From: an uncultured Dehalococcoidia bacterium
Lineage (GTDB): Bacteria > Chloroflexota > Dehalococcoidia > Lucifugimonadales > Lucifugimonadaceae
Assembly (NCBI GenBank): GCA_958295935.1
Contig: OY282385.1
Location: 1,240,001 to 1,304,000 of the forward strand
Length of the DNA stretch: 64,000 nucleotides
Direction: 5' to 3'
Position 1 is the stretch's first letter. Each line of letters opens with the position of its first letter. Shown here in pieces: positions 62,398 to 64,000 of the stretch. The notes under the pieces are model-generated. The model saw nothing but the letters and a program-made list of their open reading frames with translations. It ran no database searches and had not been told where the DNA came from. A program made the position numbers and the translations under genes.

Positions 62398-64000
62398 CTA
62401 GCGAATCACCACGGTCTCAGGTGAGTTGAACCCGCCGAAGTGAGGCGCCCATTCCGCCACTTCAGGCCGCACGGCCCAGTACAGCACCCGCTGCACTATC
62501 GGCGCCACCAAGCGATTGTGCGAAAGCCAATTCTGCACCCGCGCATTGTTCGTTATGAGAGCCGTTTGGCTGATGATCTCGCGGTTCTCATACCACGGCG
62601 ATGCCACGTCGTTGGGCAACTCGATCCCATAATTGAAACCCGCAGAAGGCACCATTGAGTGGAACTTCGACTGGTACAGGAAACCATACGATTCCGACTG
62701 CATCAGCCAAGGGTTGTCCATCGAACGGTCAACCAGCCTGGGACGGTTGGCTGAGTAGGCAACGTTGGATATCTCAACGTTGCATCCCAGCGCGGTCCAC
62801 ATCTGCGCCACCACGTTGCCCACGTCCGGCGTGATCAGCGACGGCAGGTCAGGCGCTATCTGGAAGGTGAATGGGAAGCAGTTCGGGTACCCCGCCTCGG
62901 CCAGCATAGACCTCGCGCCGTCGGGGTCGTACGCGATGAGCCAGTCGTCACTCCAACCTGGGTCGCCAGGCAGGAAGCCGGCGTTCGTGTACGTGGGAAA
63001 GCCGCGCCCGTCAAGAGCCACGTCGTTCACGAGATCCCGGTCTATCGCCATGGAAAGCGCCCAACGCACCTGCCGCGCTTTCTCGTACTGTGCAGGGTCG
63101 CGAGGGTCGCCGATCCATGGGTGATCGTCATCCGGCTTGAAACCATCCCTAGGGAATATCGACTCGCCTGTGTCAGGCCAAACCTCGGCATAGTAGTTGC
63201 CGCTGAATATGGCCGACTGACCCGTGCCGCGGTCCGTTTGAACCGTGTAGGAGCCTGAAACCGATTCCAGGGTCGGCGTCAGGAACTTGAGCGAAGGCCG
63301 GATTATGTGCACGTCGCCCGTCTCGAACGCGGCCCGCTGGATCGACTCCTCAGGGAGCTCAACGTAGCGCACCGTGTCTATGTTCGGACGCTTGCGCCAA
63401 TGGTCCTTGACCGCATCGGCTACAAGCTCTTCGCCGCCAACCCACGACTGCACCTCGAACGGGCCGGTCGCAACCATCGAAGTCACTGACGCGGCCTGTC
63501 CGTTGTCGTCGAAGAACTTCTTGCTGACAAGCGGAACGTGGTTGCCGTTGGTCTGCGCCTGGGCCTGCCACCAGTTGGGGTCTATGACGTCCTTCAGGTA
63601 CAGCGTGACGGTGTTCTCGTCCACCACCTCCCACCGGTCCATGTACCGCTTCAGTTCACCCGCGCGTCCAAAGTTGCTCTCGTCCGAGATGGCGTCGTTG
63701 AAGCTGAACGCCACGTCCTCGGCAGTGAGCTCTCCATAGCCTTTGTGGAACATCACGCCGTCGCGAATCGTGTACGTGATGGTACCGCTTGGAACGTCGT
63801 ACACCCAGTCCGTAGCGATGCCCTGAGAACTCTGTTCCCCAAGATCCGGCGGCTCCACGTAGGTGTATCGGACCAGGCTCTCGAACACTCCGGATGATGC
63901 ATTGAACACCGCAGAGGAGAACGCCGACTGTGAAGGAAGGAATATCGGGGGGTCTACCTTGGCCAAACCTACGACCAGCGTGCCTCCCCCGCCCTCAGGT
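62398..64000 (-). CDS. Peptide ABC transporter substrate-binding protein, family 5 (5' end outside window)
   Basis: At least 534 residues; the frame is open to the end of the window and the N-terminal signal is not seen. GGGGTLVVGLAKVDPPIFLPS is near the start, then FESLVRYTY, VYDVPSGTITYTIRDGVMFHKGYGELTAEDVAFSFND (the family 5 signature), and AIDRDLVNDVALDGRGFPTYTNAGFLPGDPG. It binds peptides or other solutes outside the membrane and passes them to the two permeases just downstream. Confidence 0.92.
   Translation of the reverse strand, partial: PEGGGGTLVVGLAKVDPPIFLPSQSAFSSAVFNASSGVFESLVRYTYVEPPDLGEQSSQGIATDWVYDVPSGTITYTIRDGVMFHKGYGELTAEDVAFSFNDAISDESNFGRAGELKRYMDRWEVVDENTVTLYLKDVIDPNWWQAQAQTNGNHVPLVSKKFFDDNGQAASVTSMVATGPFEVQSWVGGEELVADAVKDHWRKRPNIDTVRYVELPEESIQRAAFETGDVHIIRPSLKFLTPTLESVSGSYTVQTDRGTGQSAIFSGNYYAEVWPDTGESIFPRDGFKPDDDHPWIGDPRDPAQYEKARQVRWALSMAIDRDLVNDVALDGRGFPTYTNAGFLPGDPGWSDDWLIAYDPDGARSMLAEAGYPNCFPFTFQIAPDLPSLITPDVGNVVAQMWTALGCNVEISNVAYSANRPRLVDRSMDNPWLMQSESYGFLYQSKFHSMVPSAGFNYGIELPNDVASPWYENREIISQTALITNNARVQNWLSHNRLVAPIVQRVLYWAVRPEVAEWAPHFGGFNSPETVVIR

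Overview
The window is a GC-rich bacterial chromosome segment that looks like a Chloroflexota genome, probably of the SAR202/Dehalococcoidia type. This is inferred from gene content: F420 ligase CofE, a DUF3179 protein, a small HHW...CxxC zinc protein of a kind I associate with Chloroflexota, IleRS of the GVHHAWGRT type, complete corrinoid salvage with B12 transport, and many TTG/GTG starts. No 16S rRNA is present, so the placement is not proven.

Layout. 0-3.2 kb: class III aminotransferase (cut by the window edge) and two oligopeptide-type ABC ATPases. 3.3-6.1 kb: a truncated TIM-barrel isomerase gene, then a minus-strand cluster of a TusA-like protein, a DsrE-like protein and a TusA-MetE fusion, which suggests a sulfur relay tied to methionine-synthase-like chemistry. 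6.2-12.8 kb: tRNA-Gln, ileS, a surface protein with a Pro-Thr stalk, cofE and the small zinc protein. 13.0-22.8 kb: a B12 island. A promoter and cobalamin riboswitch precede btuC-btuF-btuD; the convergent cobT-cobS-cbiB-cobC-cobQ-cobU operon has its own, more divergent riboswitch-like leader. 23.0-29.5 kb: a LolD/FtsX-type ABC exporter, a MobA-like nucleotidyltransferase and a DUF3179 protein.

29.7-38.0 kb is the most unusual part. An RraA-like gene, a cyclophilin-fold gene and a tenA gene are followed by about 6.4 kb of rearranged, partly decayed tandem copies of the same cassette. Inside tenA, a segment of exactly 98 bp bounded by inverted repeats is present in forward orientation in three copies and inverted in four. 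The inversion keeps the reading frame.

38-43 kb: cupin, MFS transporter, methyltransferase, RAM-domain protein, dienelactone hydrolase and CrcB. 43.3-48.5 kb: two tandem PQQ-type sugar dehydrogenase/cytochrome c lipoprotein genes plus a third broken copy, bounded by a 109-bp direct repeat, with an IS transposase remnant, a 15-bp minisatellite and a 13-bp G tract. 48.5-53.7 kb: the ribosomal/translation operon tuf-rpmG-secE-nusG-rplK-rplA-(L10 leader)-rplJ-rplL with three tRNAs upstream. 53.9-60.2 kb: larC, larE, clpC and an S1-domain protein. 60.4-64 kb: a peptide ABC importer (dppC, dppB and a binding protein cut by the window edge), possibly complementing the two ATPases at the left end.

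All identifications rest on reading motifs and protein sequence by eye; no database search was possible.
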